A stretch of DNA of 64,000 bases, taken from an uncultured Ruminococcus sp. (lineage in GTDB: Bacteria; Bacillota; Clostridia; Oscillospirales; Ruminococcaceae). The notes below the pieces were generated by a model. It saw nothing but the letters and a program-made list of their open reading frames with translations, was not told the DNA's origin and did not search any database. Each line of letters opens with the position of its first letter. Within the stretch, counting starts at the first letter, position 1. Of the stretch, positions 8,757-16,763 are shown in pieces. The stretch is from NCBI GenBank assembly GCA_934435205.1, contig CAKSAK010000002.1, positions 124,001 to 188,000 of the forward strand. Direction: 5' to 3'. The position numbers were made by a program, and so were the translations under genes.

Positions 8757-9483
8757 GGTCAAGCACCACCCTTTCAAAGACTTCTTCAAGGTTCTGAGCA
8801 CCGTATTTTTCAATAAGCTCCGCAGGCTTGCCGACTTCCAGCAGCTCGCCCTTTGCGATTATGCCCACCCTGTCGGAAACATACTCTATTTCAAGCATAT
8901 TGTGGGAAGAAAGCAGAAAGCTCATGCCCTCAGAAGCAAGCTTTTTTATCATTCTTCTTATTTCAAGGGCGTTTATGATATCAAGTCCCGAAGTCGGCTC
9001 GTCAAGGATAGCCAGCGCAGGGAGCGGCATTATCGCCCTTGCAAGAAGAAGCTTTCTTGCCATACCACGGGAATAATTTGATATCTTATCGTTAAGCCTG
9101 TCACCAAGCTCGCATATCTCACAGCCACGCTTCACAAACTCGTAAGCCTGTTCGCCGTTGTCGGCATAGATAGAAGCCATGAACTCCAAATATCCTCTGC
9201 CTGTCATGGTCTTATACGCACCAGCCTCGTCAGGGAGGTATGTAATGCTTTTTCTTACCATATCAGGCTCAGTGAGGATACTGTGACCTGCCACTATAGC
9301 GTCACCCTCTGTTGCCTGCAAAAGTGTTGATATCATTCTTATTGTTGTTGTCTTTCCTGCACCGTTTGGACCTATAAGCGCAAATATCTCGCCCTTTTCA
9401 ACGTCAAAAGTGACATTATGGGAAGCGTATACGCCCTTTTTGTACTGCTTTGAAAGCCCTTTGACCTGTAAAACAGTTTCCAT
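8743..9483 (-). CDS. ABC transporter ATP-binding protein (NatA-like)
   Basis: This is the ATPase partner of the downstream ABC-2 permease, 246 aa. It carries Walker A GPNGAGKTT, an SRGMARKLLLARA signature (the normal SGG replaced by SRG, as in NatA-type proteins) and Walker B LAILDEPTSGLD. The ATG at 9481-9483 has a GGGG-containing ribosome-binding site. The pair is transcribed leftward from a consensus promoter at 9610-9638 that is flanked by two TGTCA/TGACA dyads, so a dedicated repressor is likely. I see no regulator gene next to it in the window. Confidence 0.9.
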   Translation of the reverse strand: METVLQVKGLSKQYKKGVYASHNVTFDVEKGEIFALIGPNGAGKTTTIRMISTLLQATEGDAIVAGHSILTEPDMVRKSITYLPDEAGAYKTMTGRGYLEFMASIYADNGEQAYEFVKRGCEICELGDRLNDKISNYSRGMARKLLLARAIMPLPALAILDEPTSGLDIINALEIRRMIKKLASEGMSFLLSSHNMLEIEYVSDRVGIIAKGELLEVGKPAELIEKYGAQNLEEVFERVVLDREVL

Positions 9484-9560
9484 TGTTTCCCCATTCCTTT
9501 CTTTGTCTGTATCATTGTATTTTTTGTGAATAAATCAAGTATAGCACACCACGACCCAAC

Positions 9561-9572
9561 TGTCAATTGACA
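9561..9572. promoter_or_regulatory. Perfect 12-bp palindrome, candidate operator of the NatAB pair
   Basis: TGTCAATTGACA lies in the 5' leader about 40 bp after the -10 of the NatAB promoter. The half-site TGTCA/TGACA recurs over the -35 at 9625-9637 with a 3-bp spacer, so one dimeric repressor could bind both. Confidence 0.45.
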
Positions 9573-9609
9573 TTTGTCATGCGCTGTTATGTAAATAAGA
9601 TTTACTGAT

Positions 9610-9638
9610 AGTATACACTGTCTATGACACAATGTCAA
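9610..9638 (-). promoter_or_regulatory. Sigma-A promoter of the NatAB-like operon
   Basis: On the minus strand: TTGACA (9633-9638), 17-bp spacer, TATACT (9610-9615). Near consensus. Confidence 0.85.
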
Positions 9639-9639
9639 T

Positions 9640-10199
9640 AGCGTTTTTCACCAAAACAGGCATGATATTTATTATTTATGCGTTAGAATGTAAAATTCGC
9701 TTACTTTGTGAGATAAGGTAAACCACGTTACACAATGATTACAAATCAAATAATATTCTGTACATTTTCAACTCTTTCAAGTACGTTTTTTTGGATATCA
9801 CACTGTAATGATTTGATTACATTTTGGTTACAAACAAGGGTAAAAAAACGGACGATTGTTGAAAACTTTATAATTTTCAACACCAAATTGCTTATATAGC
9901 ATGAGTTTTAAACATTTTCAACATAGTTTTCAACATTTTCAAAAGTTTTCAACTGTAGTTTTCAACTGTCCAAAAAAGCTCTTGTTACCGTTTTTTAATC
10001 ATTTGTAATTTATTCATTTTTCGTACTTCTATAGTAAACAGGGAGGATTTTTTACATTTTCACCAATGAACGAATTTAAAATTTGTGAAGTATTTGAGCT
10101 TTAAAAAGGGATTTTGCGGTTTACAAATGAATTAAAATATGTTAAACTTATAATAAGTATGAATGAAACGTTACAATGTTCATTATAGGAGGAAAAATT
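9640..10199. other. AT-rich intergenic region upstream of the cellulase gene
   Basis: No gene is visible here. The middle (9857-9967) carries a cluster of TTTTCAACA 9-mers listed separately. A TATAAT at 10149-10154 may be the -10 of the cellulase promoter, although I find no good -35 at normal spacing. AGGAGG lies 8 bases before the cellulase ATG. Confidence 0.6.
9857..9967. repeat. Cluster of TTTTCAACA 9-mers (candidate DnaA-binding cluster)
   Basis: Exact copies lie at 9857-9865 (as TGTTGAAAA), 9874-9882, 9915-9923 and 9927-9935. One-mismatch copies lie at 9936-9944, 9946-9954 and 9959-9967. Five successive copies share one orientation with starts 9-13 bp apart. The same 9-mer is repeated in the dnaA-dnaN intergenic region. 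No TAG-trinucleotide run is present here, so I read it as a binding cluster and not a second origin. Confidence 0.6.
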
Positions 10200-11834
10200 A
10201 TGGGAAAATTGATCGACCTGAAGAAAGCCGCTGCTGTGCTGCTGACTTCGGTAACGCTCATGTCGGCTGCGGCGGCACTGCCTGCTGTGGACGGAACACC
10301 GCTTCTTTCGCAGACGTCGATAACTGTTGAGGCGGCAAGCGTTGGAAAAGTCACAGGGCTTACTTCAAAAACACTTAGCAACAGCGAGATAAAGCTCAGC
10401 TGGAAAAAAGTCAGCGGAGCTTCGGGATACTCAGTTTGTATGAGAAAAAATGGCAAATATCCGCAGATCGCAGACGTAAAAAGCGGCTCGACCCTTACAT
10501 ACACTGTGAAAAATCTGCCAAACGCTACCCGTGAAAACTTCAAGGTAAGAGCCTACAAGACCGTGAAAGGAAAAAAGGTCTACGGCGCATATTCCGACAA
10601 CTGGAACACCGCCACGAATCCACAGCCTGCAAAGGGTCTAAAGGTATCAAGCGTATCTTATGACAGCGTAAAGCTTTCATGGACAAAGATAGGCTGTACA
10701 AATTACAGAGTATTTCAGCTTAAAAATGGTCAGTGGAAAGAGATCGCAAAGACCACAGGCACAAGCTACACTGTAAAAAATCTCAGCCAGAAAACCACCT
10801 ACAAGTTCAAGATAAGAGCCTGCAAGACAGACGACAAGAAGGCCAACCACTACGGAAAATATTCCGCAGAGGTATCCGCTACTACATCTAAAGCTCCTGC
10901 TGTTGTGACACCTGTTTCACAGCATGGTCAGCTTTCTGTAAAGGGTGCGAACATTGTTGACAAGAACGGCAAGGTATTCAAGATAAAGGGTATGTCAACT
11001 CACGGCATCATGTGGGAGGATTTCTCCGATATCCTTACAAAGGACTCACTTAAAGTTCTCAGAGATGACTGGAAGGTCAACACCATAAGAATCGCAATGT
11101 ATACTTATGAATGGGGCGGCTACTGCACCGAGAACGGCAAGTATCAGGCGCAGGCAAAGCAGAAGGTCAAGACAGGCGTTGAGAATGCAAAATCTCTTGG
11201 TATGTATGCTATAATCGACTGGCACGTTCTCAACGACAGAAACCCAAACACCTACAAAGCTGACGCTATAAAGTTCTTCACGGAAATGGCTCAGACCTAC
11301 AAGGACTACAACAACGTTATTTACGAGATCTGCAACGAGCCTAACGGCGGAATCACATGGACAGGCGGAATAAAGAGTTACTGCCAGAGCGTTGTAAGTG
11401 CTATCAGAAAATACGACAGCGACGCTATCATAATCTGCGGCACAGGCACATGGAGCCAGGACATAGATCAGGTGCTTGGCAACAAGCTTTCAGACAAAAA
11501 CTGCGTTTATGCTCTTCACTTCTATGCTGACACTCACAGAGATTGGCTGAGAAACAGACTTCAGAACTGCTACAACAAGGGACTTCCTGTTCTTGTATCT
11601 GAGTTCGGAACTTGCGACGCAAGCGGAAACGGCGGATATAACTCAACAGAAAGCACAAAATGGCTCAAGCTTCTCGATTCACTGAATGTAGGCTACATAA
11701 ACTGGTCAGCCTGCGGAAAGTCAGAAACAGCCTCAGCATTCAAGCAGGGCACAAACCTTAAAGCTATCAAGAGCGGAACTTCACAGCTCACAGCAAGCGG
11801 CAAGTTCATTCGTGATTGGTACAGAAACCACTGA
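10200..11834 (+). CDS. Secreted GH5 endoglucanase with two N-terminal FN3-like domains
   Basis: This is a secreted cellulase of glycoside hydrolase family 5, 544 aa. A signal peptide covers about residues 1-45. Two fibronectin type III-like repeats follow (about 48-135 and 142-228; each has an IKLSW or VKLSW strand and ends near VRAYKT or IRACKT). The GH5 domain fills the rest and contains NTIRIAMYTYEWGG, YAIIDWHVLND, VIYEICNEPNG with the acid/base Glu380, and PVLVSEFGTCDASG with the nucleophile Glu468. The sequence pattern is closest to subfamily GH5_2. There is no dockerin or C-terminal binding module, so it is a free enzyme. AGGAGG sits 8 bases before the ATG at 10200, which rules out the frame's earlier codon at 10176. 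Confidence 0.93.
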   Translation: MGKLIDLKKAAAVLLTSVTLMSAAAALPAVDGTPLLSQTSITVEAASVGKVTGLTSKTLSNSEIKLSWKKVSGASGYSVCMRKNGKYPQIADVKSGSTLTYTVKNLPNATRENFKVRAYKTVKGKKVYGAYSDNWNTATNPQPAKGLKVSSVSYDSVKLSWTKIGCTNYRVFQLKNGQWKEIAKTTGTSYTVKNLSQKTTYKFKIRACKTDDKKANHYGKYSAEVSATTSKAPAVVTPVSQHGQLSVKGANIVDKNGKVFKIKGMSTHGIMWEDFSDILTKDSLKVLRDDWKVNTIRIAMYTYEWGGYCTENGKYQAQAKQKVKTGVENAKSLGMYAIIDWHVLNDRNPNTYKADAIKFFTEMAQTYKDYNNVIYEICNEPNGGITWTGGIKSYCQSVVSAIRKYDSDAIIICGTGTWSQDIDQVLGNKLSDKNCVYALHFYADTHRDWLRNRLQNCYNKGLPVLVSEFGTCDASGNGGYNSTESTKWLKLLDSLNVGYINWSACGKSETASAFKQGTNLKAIKSGTSQLTASGKFIRDWYRNH

Positions 11835-11839
11835 TAACA

Positions 11840-11870
11840 CAAAAGACCTCTCTTAGTGGGAGGTCTTTTG
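11840..11870 (+). terminator. Terminator hairpin after the cellulase gene
   Basis: CAAAAGACCT pairs with AGGTCTTTTG around a 10-base loop. The T-run is short. Confidence 0.65.
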
Positions 11871-11891
11871 TGGCACAAAAACTAACGATAA

Positions 11892-11917
11892 GCGGGCGAA
11901 CAAAGGTCGCCACTACA
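11892..11917 (+). repeat. Interspersed palindromic repeat, mixed copy
   Basis: GCGGGCGAAC-AAAG-GTCGCCACTACA. The left arm is of the GGGCGAAC type and the right arm of the GGTCGCCC type, with one change in the tail. It lies between converging gene ends. Confidence 0.75.
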
Positions 11918-11931
11918 CTATAAAAAAACAT

Positions 11932-11958
11932 AGCCGAGGGGCGTTTACCTCTCGGCTG
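11932..11958 (-). terminator. Terminator after cbiB
   Basis: AGCCGAG pairs with CTCGGCT. On the minus strand the stem is followed by TATGTTTTTTT. Confidence 0.8.
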
Positions 11959-11970
11959 TTGTCATTTATA

Positions 11971-12942
11971 TCATATCACAAAGAACAGTGCCGTTCTTAT
12001 AACGGCAGTAAAAAGCATAGCATAGAACGATGTGCCGAGCAAAAGCTGATTTGCCCAGAATATATCGTTAGGCTCGCATGGCTTTAGATTTCTGCCTATA
12101 ACAGGCTTTCTAACAAGCTGTCCGCCGTAATATTCGTCGCTGCCAAGCTGTATACCCAATGCACCTGCACACACCGACTGAGTTTGTGCTGAATTAGGGC
12201 TTGGTGACTTTCTTCTGTCTTTTTTGTATACCTGAGAAGCGTTCTTGCTGTCAAGGTGAAGATAAGAAACGTTCATTTTCATAAGCAGGGCGGCTATTCT
12301 TGCAGGGATAAAGCTGAGAACGTCGTCGAGCTTTGCAGGGAATCTGCCGAAGTTTATGTATGTATCTGTTTTATAGCCCACTGTGTTGTCGATAATATTC
12401 ACTGTTCTGTAGAGTATTCCCCCCAGACCGCCGAATATCGCAGACCAGAAAATAGGGGCGACCGCCCAATCTGTGGTGTTCTCTGCCACCGACTCCACTG
12501 TACTTTTTATAACAGAATCAATATTCATATCGTCAGTATCACGGAAGGTCACTTTTTTTACCTTGCGCTGTGCCGAAGAAAGATTGCCTGCCCTTGCAGC
12601 ACGCATCACTCCCCCTGCCGCAGTTTTAAGGGACTTTACAGAAAGTGCTGACCAGCACATTATGCCCTCGAGAAAAATGCCAAGTGCGGCATTCAGCTTA
12701 TAGCCCACGAAAAGAAGAAGCAATGCCACAGCGGCAACTATAAGAAGCACTATCACAGTCATCATAAGACCTGCCATACGCTGTGCTTCGGGAGTGTTTT
12801 TATAGCTGTTTCTGAAAGACTTATCAAGCTTTGCCACAAGCTTTTTTATAAAATACTGAGGATAGACCACTACTTCAGGGTCGCCAAGGAGCATATCCAG
12901 CGCAAAGCCAAGTGCAAGCGCCGCCAGTGAATTTATCAACAT
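11971..12942 (-). CDS. cbiB: Adenosylcobinamide-phosphate synthase CbiB/CobD
   Basis: This membrane enzyme attaches the aminopropanol arm to adenosylcobyric acid in cobalamin (B12) synthesis, 323 aa. Family motifs are visible: FALDMLLGDPE at the N-terminus, SVAENTTDWAVAPIFW, YRTVNIIDNTVGYKT and LDDVLSFIPARIAALLM. Several hydrophobic helices are present. I choose the ATG at 12940-12942 (AAAGGA upstream); the open frame to 13011 adds 23 residues that cover its own promoter. The usual HPV motif after GDP appears as YPQYFIKK, which is atypical. No other B12 gene lies in the window and I see no B12 riboswitch upstream, so the strain may only salvage cobinamide or carry the pathway elsewhere. Confidence 0.88.
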   Translation of the reverse strand: MLINSLAALALGFALDMLLGDPEVVVYPQYFIKKLVAKLDKSFRNSYKNTPEAQRMAGLMMTVIVLLIVAAVALLLLFVGYKLNAALGIFLEGIMCWSALSVKSLKTAAGGVMRAARAGNLSSAQRKVKKVTFRDTDDMNIDSVIKSTVESVAENTTDWAVAPIFWSAIFGGLGGILYRTVNIIDNTVGYKTDTYINFGRFPAKLDDVLSFIPARIAALLMKMNVSYLHLDSKNASQVYKKDRRKSPSPNSAQTQSVCAGALGIQLGSDEYYGGQLVRKPVIGRNLKPCEPNDIFWANQLLLGTSFYAMLFTAVIRTALFFVI

Positions 12943-12982
12943 ATATACATATCCTTTCTTCAGGCAATAATTACTTATGATA

Positions 12983-13011
12983 ATTATATCACAACATTTT
13001 CTGATTTTCAA
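12983..13011 (-). promoter_or_regulatory. Promoter of cbiB
   Basis: TTGAAA (13006-13011), 17-bp spacer, TATAAT (12983-12988) on the minus strand. Confidence 0.75.
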
Positions 13012-13045
13012 TACCTTTGCCCGCTGATTTTAAGGGATAAGGCAC

Positions 13046-13070
13046 AAAAAAAGGGCGGTCAGAGCCGCCC
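13046..13070 (-). terminator. Terminator after hisC
   Basis: On the minus strand GGGCGGC-TCTGA-CCGCCC is followed by TTTTTTT. It separates hisC from cbiB. Confidence 0.85.
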
Positions 13071-13102
13071 GAACAAAAGTCTTTCAAAAAAGTTAGAAAC
13101 AG

Positions 13103-13127
13103 GCGGGCGAACACTGTTCGCCCCTAC
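13103..13127 (+). repeat. Interspersed palindromic repeat, GGGCGAAC type
   Basis: GCGGGCGAACACTGTTCGCCCCTAC. GGGCGAAC pairs with GTTCGCCC. Confidence 0.8.
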
Positions 13128-13166
13128 CCCAAATAGATAAATCCATAAACCTTTGTGATAACTATA

Positions 13167-14228
13167 TTATTTGCATATTTCCGAAAGCTTTTCAAGCATA
13201 AGATCCATTTCCTCATCTGTGCCGATAGTAATTCTCAGGAAGTTATCTATTCTCGGCTTGTTAAAGTATCTCACAAAGATACCATTTTCACGGAGGTATG
13301 TGAATATCTCCTTTGCAGAGAGCTTTTCATGCTGTGCAAAAAGAAAATTCGTTTCGCTGTCAAGGACGTTGAAGCCCATTTCACGCATTTTTTCCGCTGT
13401 TCTATCCCTTGTTGCCTTGACCTTTTCAACTGTTGCCTTGAAATAATCCTCGTCAGAAAGGCTTGCCACAGCTGTTTCTATGGCTATCTGGTCGAGAGGA
13501 TAGGAATTGTATGAATCCTTTACAGCCTGCATATAGCTGATAAGCTCAGCGCTTGCAAACGCCATGCCCACTCTCATGCCTGCAAGGGAACGTGACTTTG
13601 AGAAAGTCTGCGTTACAACGAGGTTATCATACTCTTTCACAAGCTCAACGCAGGAATATCTGCCGAAATCTGCATAGGCTTCGTCGATTATAACGATGCT
13701 GTCCTGATTATTTTCAAGAAGCTCTCTTATGAACTTTTCGCCCACCCCAAGGCTTGTTGGTGCGTTAGGGTTTGGTATAACAACGCCGCCGTTAGGCTCT
13801 TTGAAATCGTCTATGTTTATAACAAAATTCTCGTCAACGCTCTTAGTCTTGTATGGTATTTTCAGAAGCTCGCACCACACAGGATAGAATGAGTATGTGA
13901 TATCAGGATAAAGTATAGGCTTATCAGAGTTGAAAAACGCTCTGAAAGCTGTGGCAAGCACATCGTCTGAACCGTTTCCGCAGAAAACATTCTCACTTTT
14001 AAGCCCAACACGCTCCGCAAGTGCCGCCCTCAGTGCAGATGCGTCAGCACTAGGATATTTTCTAAGCTCTGCAATAGTTTTCCCCTCCAATATCGCCTTT
14101 ACCTTTGGTGACGGCGGATAAGGGTTTTCATTTGCATTGAGCTTTATTATCTTATCGTTTTTAGGCTGTTCCCCTGCAACGTATGGCTCTATATTTATAA
14201 GGTTTTTTCTCCAAAGCTTCTCACTCAT
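13167..14228 (-). CDS. hisC: Histidinol-phosphate aminotransferase
   Basis: This PLP enzyme converts imidazole acetol phosphate to histidinol phosphate in histidine synthesis, 353 aa, the normal HisC length. Clear motifs are KLNANENPYPPSP, IDEAYADFGR, QTFSKSRSLAGMRVGMA with the PLP lysine, and FLRITIGT at the C-terminus. AAAGGGAT lies before the ATG. No other his genes are nearby. Because cbiB lies just downstream I considered the related L-threonine-phosphate decarboxylase (CobD), but the N-terminus has the HisC pattern and not the CobD one, and a terminator separates the two genes. Confidence 0.9.
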   Translation of the reverse strand: MSEKLWRKNLINIEPYVAGEQPKNDKIIKLNANENPYPPSPKVKAILEGKTIAELRKYPSADASALRAALAERVGLKSENVFCGNGSDDVLATAFRAFFNSDKPILYPDITYSFYPVWCELLKIPYKTKSVDENFVINIDDFKEPNGGVVIPNPNAPTSLGVGEKFIRELLENNQDSIVIIDEAYADFGRYSCVELVKEYDNLVVTQTFSKSRSLAGMRVGMAFASAELISYMQAVKDSYNSYPLDQIAIETAVASLSDEDYFKATVEKVKATRDRTAEKMREMGFNVLDSETNFLFAQHEKLSAKEIFTYLRENGIFVRYFNKPRIDNFLRITIGTDEEMDLMLEKLSEICK

Positions 14229-14279
14229 TTTACATTATCCCTTTCTATATTTTATCATAGTAAAGCATTAATATAAAAT

Positions 14280-14308
14280 ATTATAGCACATACCGCTTAT
14301 GTTGTCAA
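14280..14308 (-). promoter_or_regulatory. Promoter of hisC
   Basis: TTGACA (14303-14308), 17-bp spacer, TATAAT (14280-14285) on the minus strand. Full consensus. Confidence 0.85.
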
Positions 14309-14319
14309 ATAAAAGCCGC

Positions 14320-16446
14320 CTAGTTTTCAAAGTAAGCCTGTATAGACTGCAAAACGCCGTCATAGTAATATGCGTTCACGCTCATGGAATCGCTCTTCCA
14401 ATCAAGAAACTGATCTTTGCCGTTTCTGTCGCTGACCTCAGGTGTGCCTAAGATCGCAGCCATCTCCTCAGGAGTTGAATTTTTTGTTATACCGAATATT
14501 GAACAGTCGCTTTCGGTGGTGAAACTCATTCTTATCTTATGGAGGGTATGATCGCTGTTGAGCCAGAAATCGAAGATGATAATATTATCCACAGTCGAGC
14601 TTGTTTTTCCGTAGCAAAGAGCAGAATCGTATTCATCGTCAGGGGTATCCACCATTTCTGCTCTTACATCATCAATAAGCTCATTGCCTGTGAAAACGTG
14701 GTCTACGCCCTTATAGCTTACGCTTATATCCTTTGGCAGAACAGCGTCTGAGCTAAGGTCAAGTGCCTTGAGGTCATCATATACCTTTACTCTGTTCTCA
14801 TCAGTGTTTACAGTGCTCTCACCCGGTGTTGTTATGCCTGTATACTCAGATGTGAAAACAGCCTCTCCGTCTTTTTCGTGTATTTCTTCCTGCGGATAGT
14901 TTTTGCTGTAGTATGTGAAATCGGAAACCGAGAAGTCATCAAGCACTACGTCATACTCTTCATAATTACTATATGTTTCCACCACGGTAAGTGAAATTGT
15001 ATAGTCAACATTCTCCCAATACATTGTATAGCATTTGTAATCGTCCATGCCGTCATATTCGCTGTTCATATAAATGCTTGTAGGACAGCCCATTTTGTCG
15101 ATTATTTTATCAAGATCTTCTTTATTGCTGTAGCTGCCGTAGCTTTCATACTCCCAGTCGGAGGTATCCACAGCCTCTTCCAAAGGTATTGTAACGCTCC
15201 AGCTGTTTTCCTTTAGAATGTCAGCCACGCTTGCGTCACGGTCAAATGGGTTTCCACTGATAAGGTCGTATTTTGTTTGGCTCTCATCTGATGAAACGAA
15301 GGTTATCTCAACGTTAGTGTTTTCACCTACCATTTTATCGATGCTCATAATATCACCGGATTTGCCAATATCGTCGCCGTACAATTCCATAGCAGCGTTG
15401 CCGCCGTCTATGGCACTGAGGTCAACAGGCACCGATATTTTGCTGCCGAAAATATCCTGAGGCAAAGTATCTGACGGATCAGACCCTTTAAAGCCTGTTA
15501 TCCAGAACTTATCACTGTTATTGCCTGCCGTATCAGCTTTATCGGCAGCCGAACTGCTTTCACTGCTTTTTTGTGACTCAGTCACAACGACCACGCCGTC
15601 ATCATTATCATTATCCTTACTGCCGTTTGAGCTGAGCACGACCGCCGCTGTGATACCTCCGCCCACTACTGCTGCGGCACAAACGCCTGCTATTACCTTT
15701 GCTTTTACTGTTGAAAACATTACTTTTCCTCCCGATATAGTTTTTGTTGATGTTACGCTATCGGGAACTGCATTAGCGGCTGAGGCTGAACCTGTGAAAA
15801 CGGTAAGTTTCGGAAGAACGGTGTTTGAAGCCTCTTTATTAAGAAGCTTTGAAAGAATAAATACAGGCACGGCAGCATGAAGTCTGTCGTTGTTGTTTTC
15901 CTCGTATATAAGCACCGCCTCCTTTATCTTTTTTCTTGCGGCACTAAGGCGGGAAGTTACTGTACCTGTGGTGCAGTTCATTACCTCTGCTATCTCAGGC
16001 ACTGTGAGCATATCGAAATAATACAGTATCACCGAACGCCTTTGCTCTTCTGTGAGAACAGTGTCGATAATATCCATTATTATCTTTCTTTTAGCGTCAT
16101 TGCTCACATATTCCTCCGGGATAAGCCCCTCGTCAGGGATTTCCTCTATTATCTCCTCTGAGTTGTCTTCAGGGGCGGCATTGTTTCTAAAGTGCATTTT
16201 GCAGAGATTTATCCCTATCCTGTTTACCCATGCTGGAAAATTCTCAGGCTGTGCAAGAGTGCCAAGCTTTTGAAGGGCTGTAAGATAAGTTTCCTGAGTG
16301 ATATCCTCTGCAAGCTGTGGGTCGCCAAGAAGCTTCAGGCAGCTAAAATACACTGTTCTGCCCGTTACTTCATAAAGCGCACCGAACGCCACCTTGTTTC
16401 CCTGTGCCGCCTGCAAAACAAGCTTTTTGATATCATCTTTTTCCAT
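14320..16446 (-). CDS. Membrane-tethered ECF-type sigma factor with large extracytoplasmic domain (paralog 1)
   Basis: A sigma-70 family (ECF) factor is fused to a membrane anchor and an outside domain, 708 aa. Region 2 covers about residues 15-85 (AEDITQETYLTALQK, FPAWVNRIGINLCKMHFRN) and region 4 about 125-178 (LTEEQRRSVILYYFDMLTVP, then TTGTVTSRLSAARKKIKEAV). A linker with NNDRLHAAVPVFILSK is followed by one helix at about 250-271 (VIAGVCAAAVVGGGITAAVV) and roughly 430 residues rich in Asp/Ser/Tyr with no family I recognise. The ATG at 16444-16446 is chosen by alignment with the paralog; its ribosome-binding site is weak. No anti-sigma gene is adjacent, so control may lie in the fused part. 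Confidence 0.85.
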   Translation of the reverse strand: MEKDDIKKLVLQAAQGNKVAFGALYEVTGRTVYFSCLKLLGDPQLAEDITQETYLTALQKLGTLAQPENFPAWVNRIGINLCKMHFRNNAAPEDNSEEIIEEIPDEGLIPEEYVSNDAKRKIIMDIIDTVLTEEQRRSVILYYFDMLTVPEIAEVMNCTTGTVTSRLSAARKKIKEAVLIYEENNNDRLHAAVPVFILSKLLNKEASNTVLPKLTVFTGSASAANAVPDSVTSTKTISGGKVMFSTVKAKVIAGVCAAAVVGGGITAAVVLSSNGSKDNDNDDGVVVVTESQKSSESSSAADKADTAGNNSDKFWITGFKGSDPSDTLPQDIFGSKISVPVDLSAIDGGNAAMELYGDDIGKSGDIMSIDKMVGENTNVEITFVSSDESQTKYDLISGNPFDRDASVADILKENSWSVTIPLEEAVDTSDWEYESYGSYSNKEDLDKIIDKMGCPTSIYMNSEYDGMDDYKCYTMYWENVDYTISLTVVETYSNYEEYDVVLDDFSVSDFTYYSKNYPQEEIHEKDGEAVFTSEYTGITTPGESTVNTDENRVKVYDDLKALDLSSDAVLPKDISVSYKGVDHVFTGNELIDDVRAEMVDTPDDEYDSALCYGKTSSTVDNIIIFDFWLNSDHTLHKIRMSFTTESDCSIFGITKNSTPEEMAAILGTPEVSDRNGKDQFLDWKSDSMSVNAYYYDGVLQSIQAYFEN

Positions 16447-16612
16447 GTTTTTGACCTGCTCTTTCTTTCCGAATTGCCGTTTTCTCGTCCGCTGTTTTAT
16501 CAGTCCCGACATTAGTTAGATGCAAAACGCAGACGATTTGTTGAGCAAATTCAAAATTTTCATATATAGTTTACATATAATTAATATTTATTATTATAAT
16601 ATTGCCGAAATA

Positions 16613-16641
16613 ATTATATCACATAGCAAAATGCCTGTCAA
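16613..16641 (-). promoter_or_regulatory. Promoter of sigma-factor paralog 1
   Basis: TTGACA (16636-16641), 17-bp spacer, TATAAT (16613-16618) on the minus strand. It is a housekeeping promoter, so the gene has its own transcript. Confidence 0.8.
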
Positions 16642-16648
16642 CGAGGAA

Positions 16649-16688
16649 AAAATATCCCCCACAGATGTGCAACTGTAAGGGATATTTT
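16649..16688 (-). terminator. Terminator after sigma-factor paralog 2
   Basis: AAAATATCCC pairs with GGGATATTTT. On the minus strand the stem runs into TTTTTT. Confidence 0.8.
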
Positions 16689-16711
16689 ATTATGTCAAAA
16701 AGCTCCGTTCA

Positions 16712-16737
16712 GCGGGCGACCTAAGGTCACCCCTACA
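16712..16737 (+). repeat. Interspersed palindromic repeat, GGGCGACC type
   Basis: GCGGGCGACC-TAA-GGTCACCCCTACA, with one arm mismatch. It lies just after the stop of paralog 2. Confidence 0.75.
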
Positions 16738-16763
16738 TAAAATGGCGTATTTATGCGCTTATA

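Noticed and set aside
9640..9967. A second replication origin at the 9-mer cluster
   Set aside because: No trio, no replication genes nearby and gene orientation does not switch there. A DnaA-binding cluster is the simpler reading.
12943..13045. Cobalamin riboswitch upstream of cbiB
   Set aside because: No B12-box-like sequence and the leader is too short.
13167..14228. L-threonine-phosphate decarboxylase (CobD) instead of HisC
   Set aside because: The N-terminal and PLP motifs follow HisC, and a terminator separates it from cbiB.
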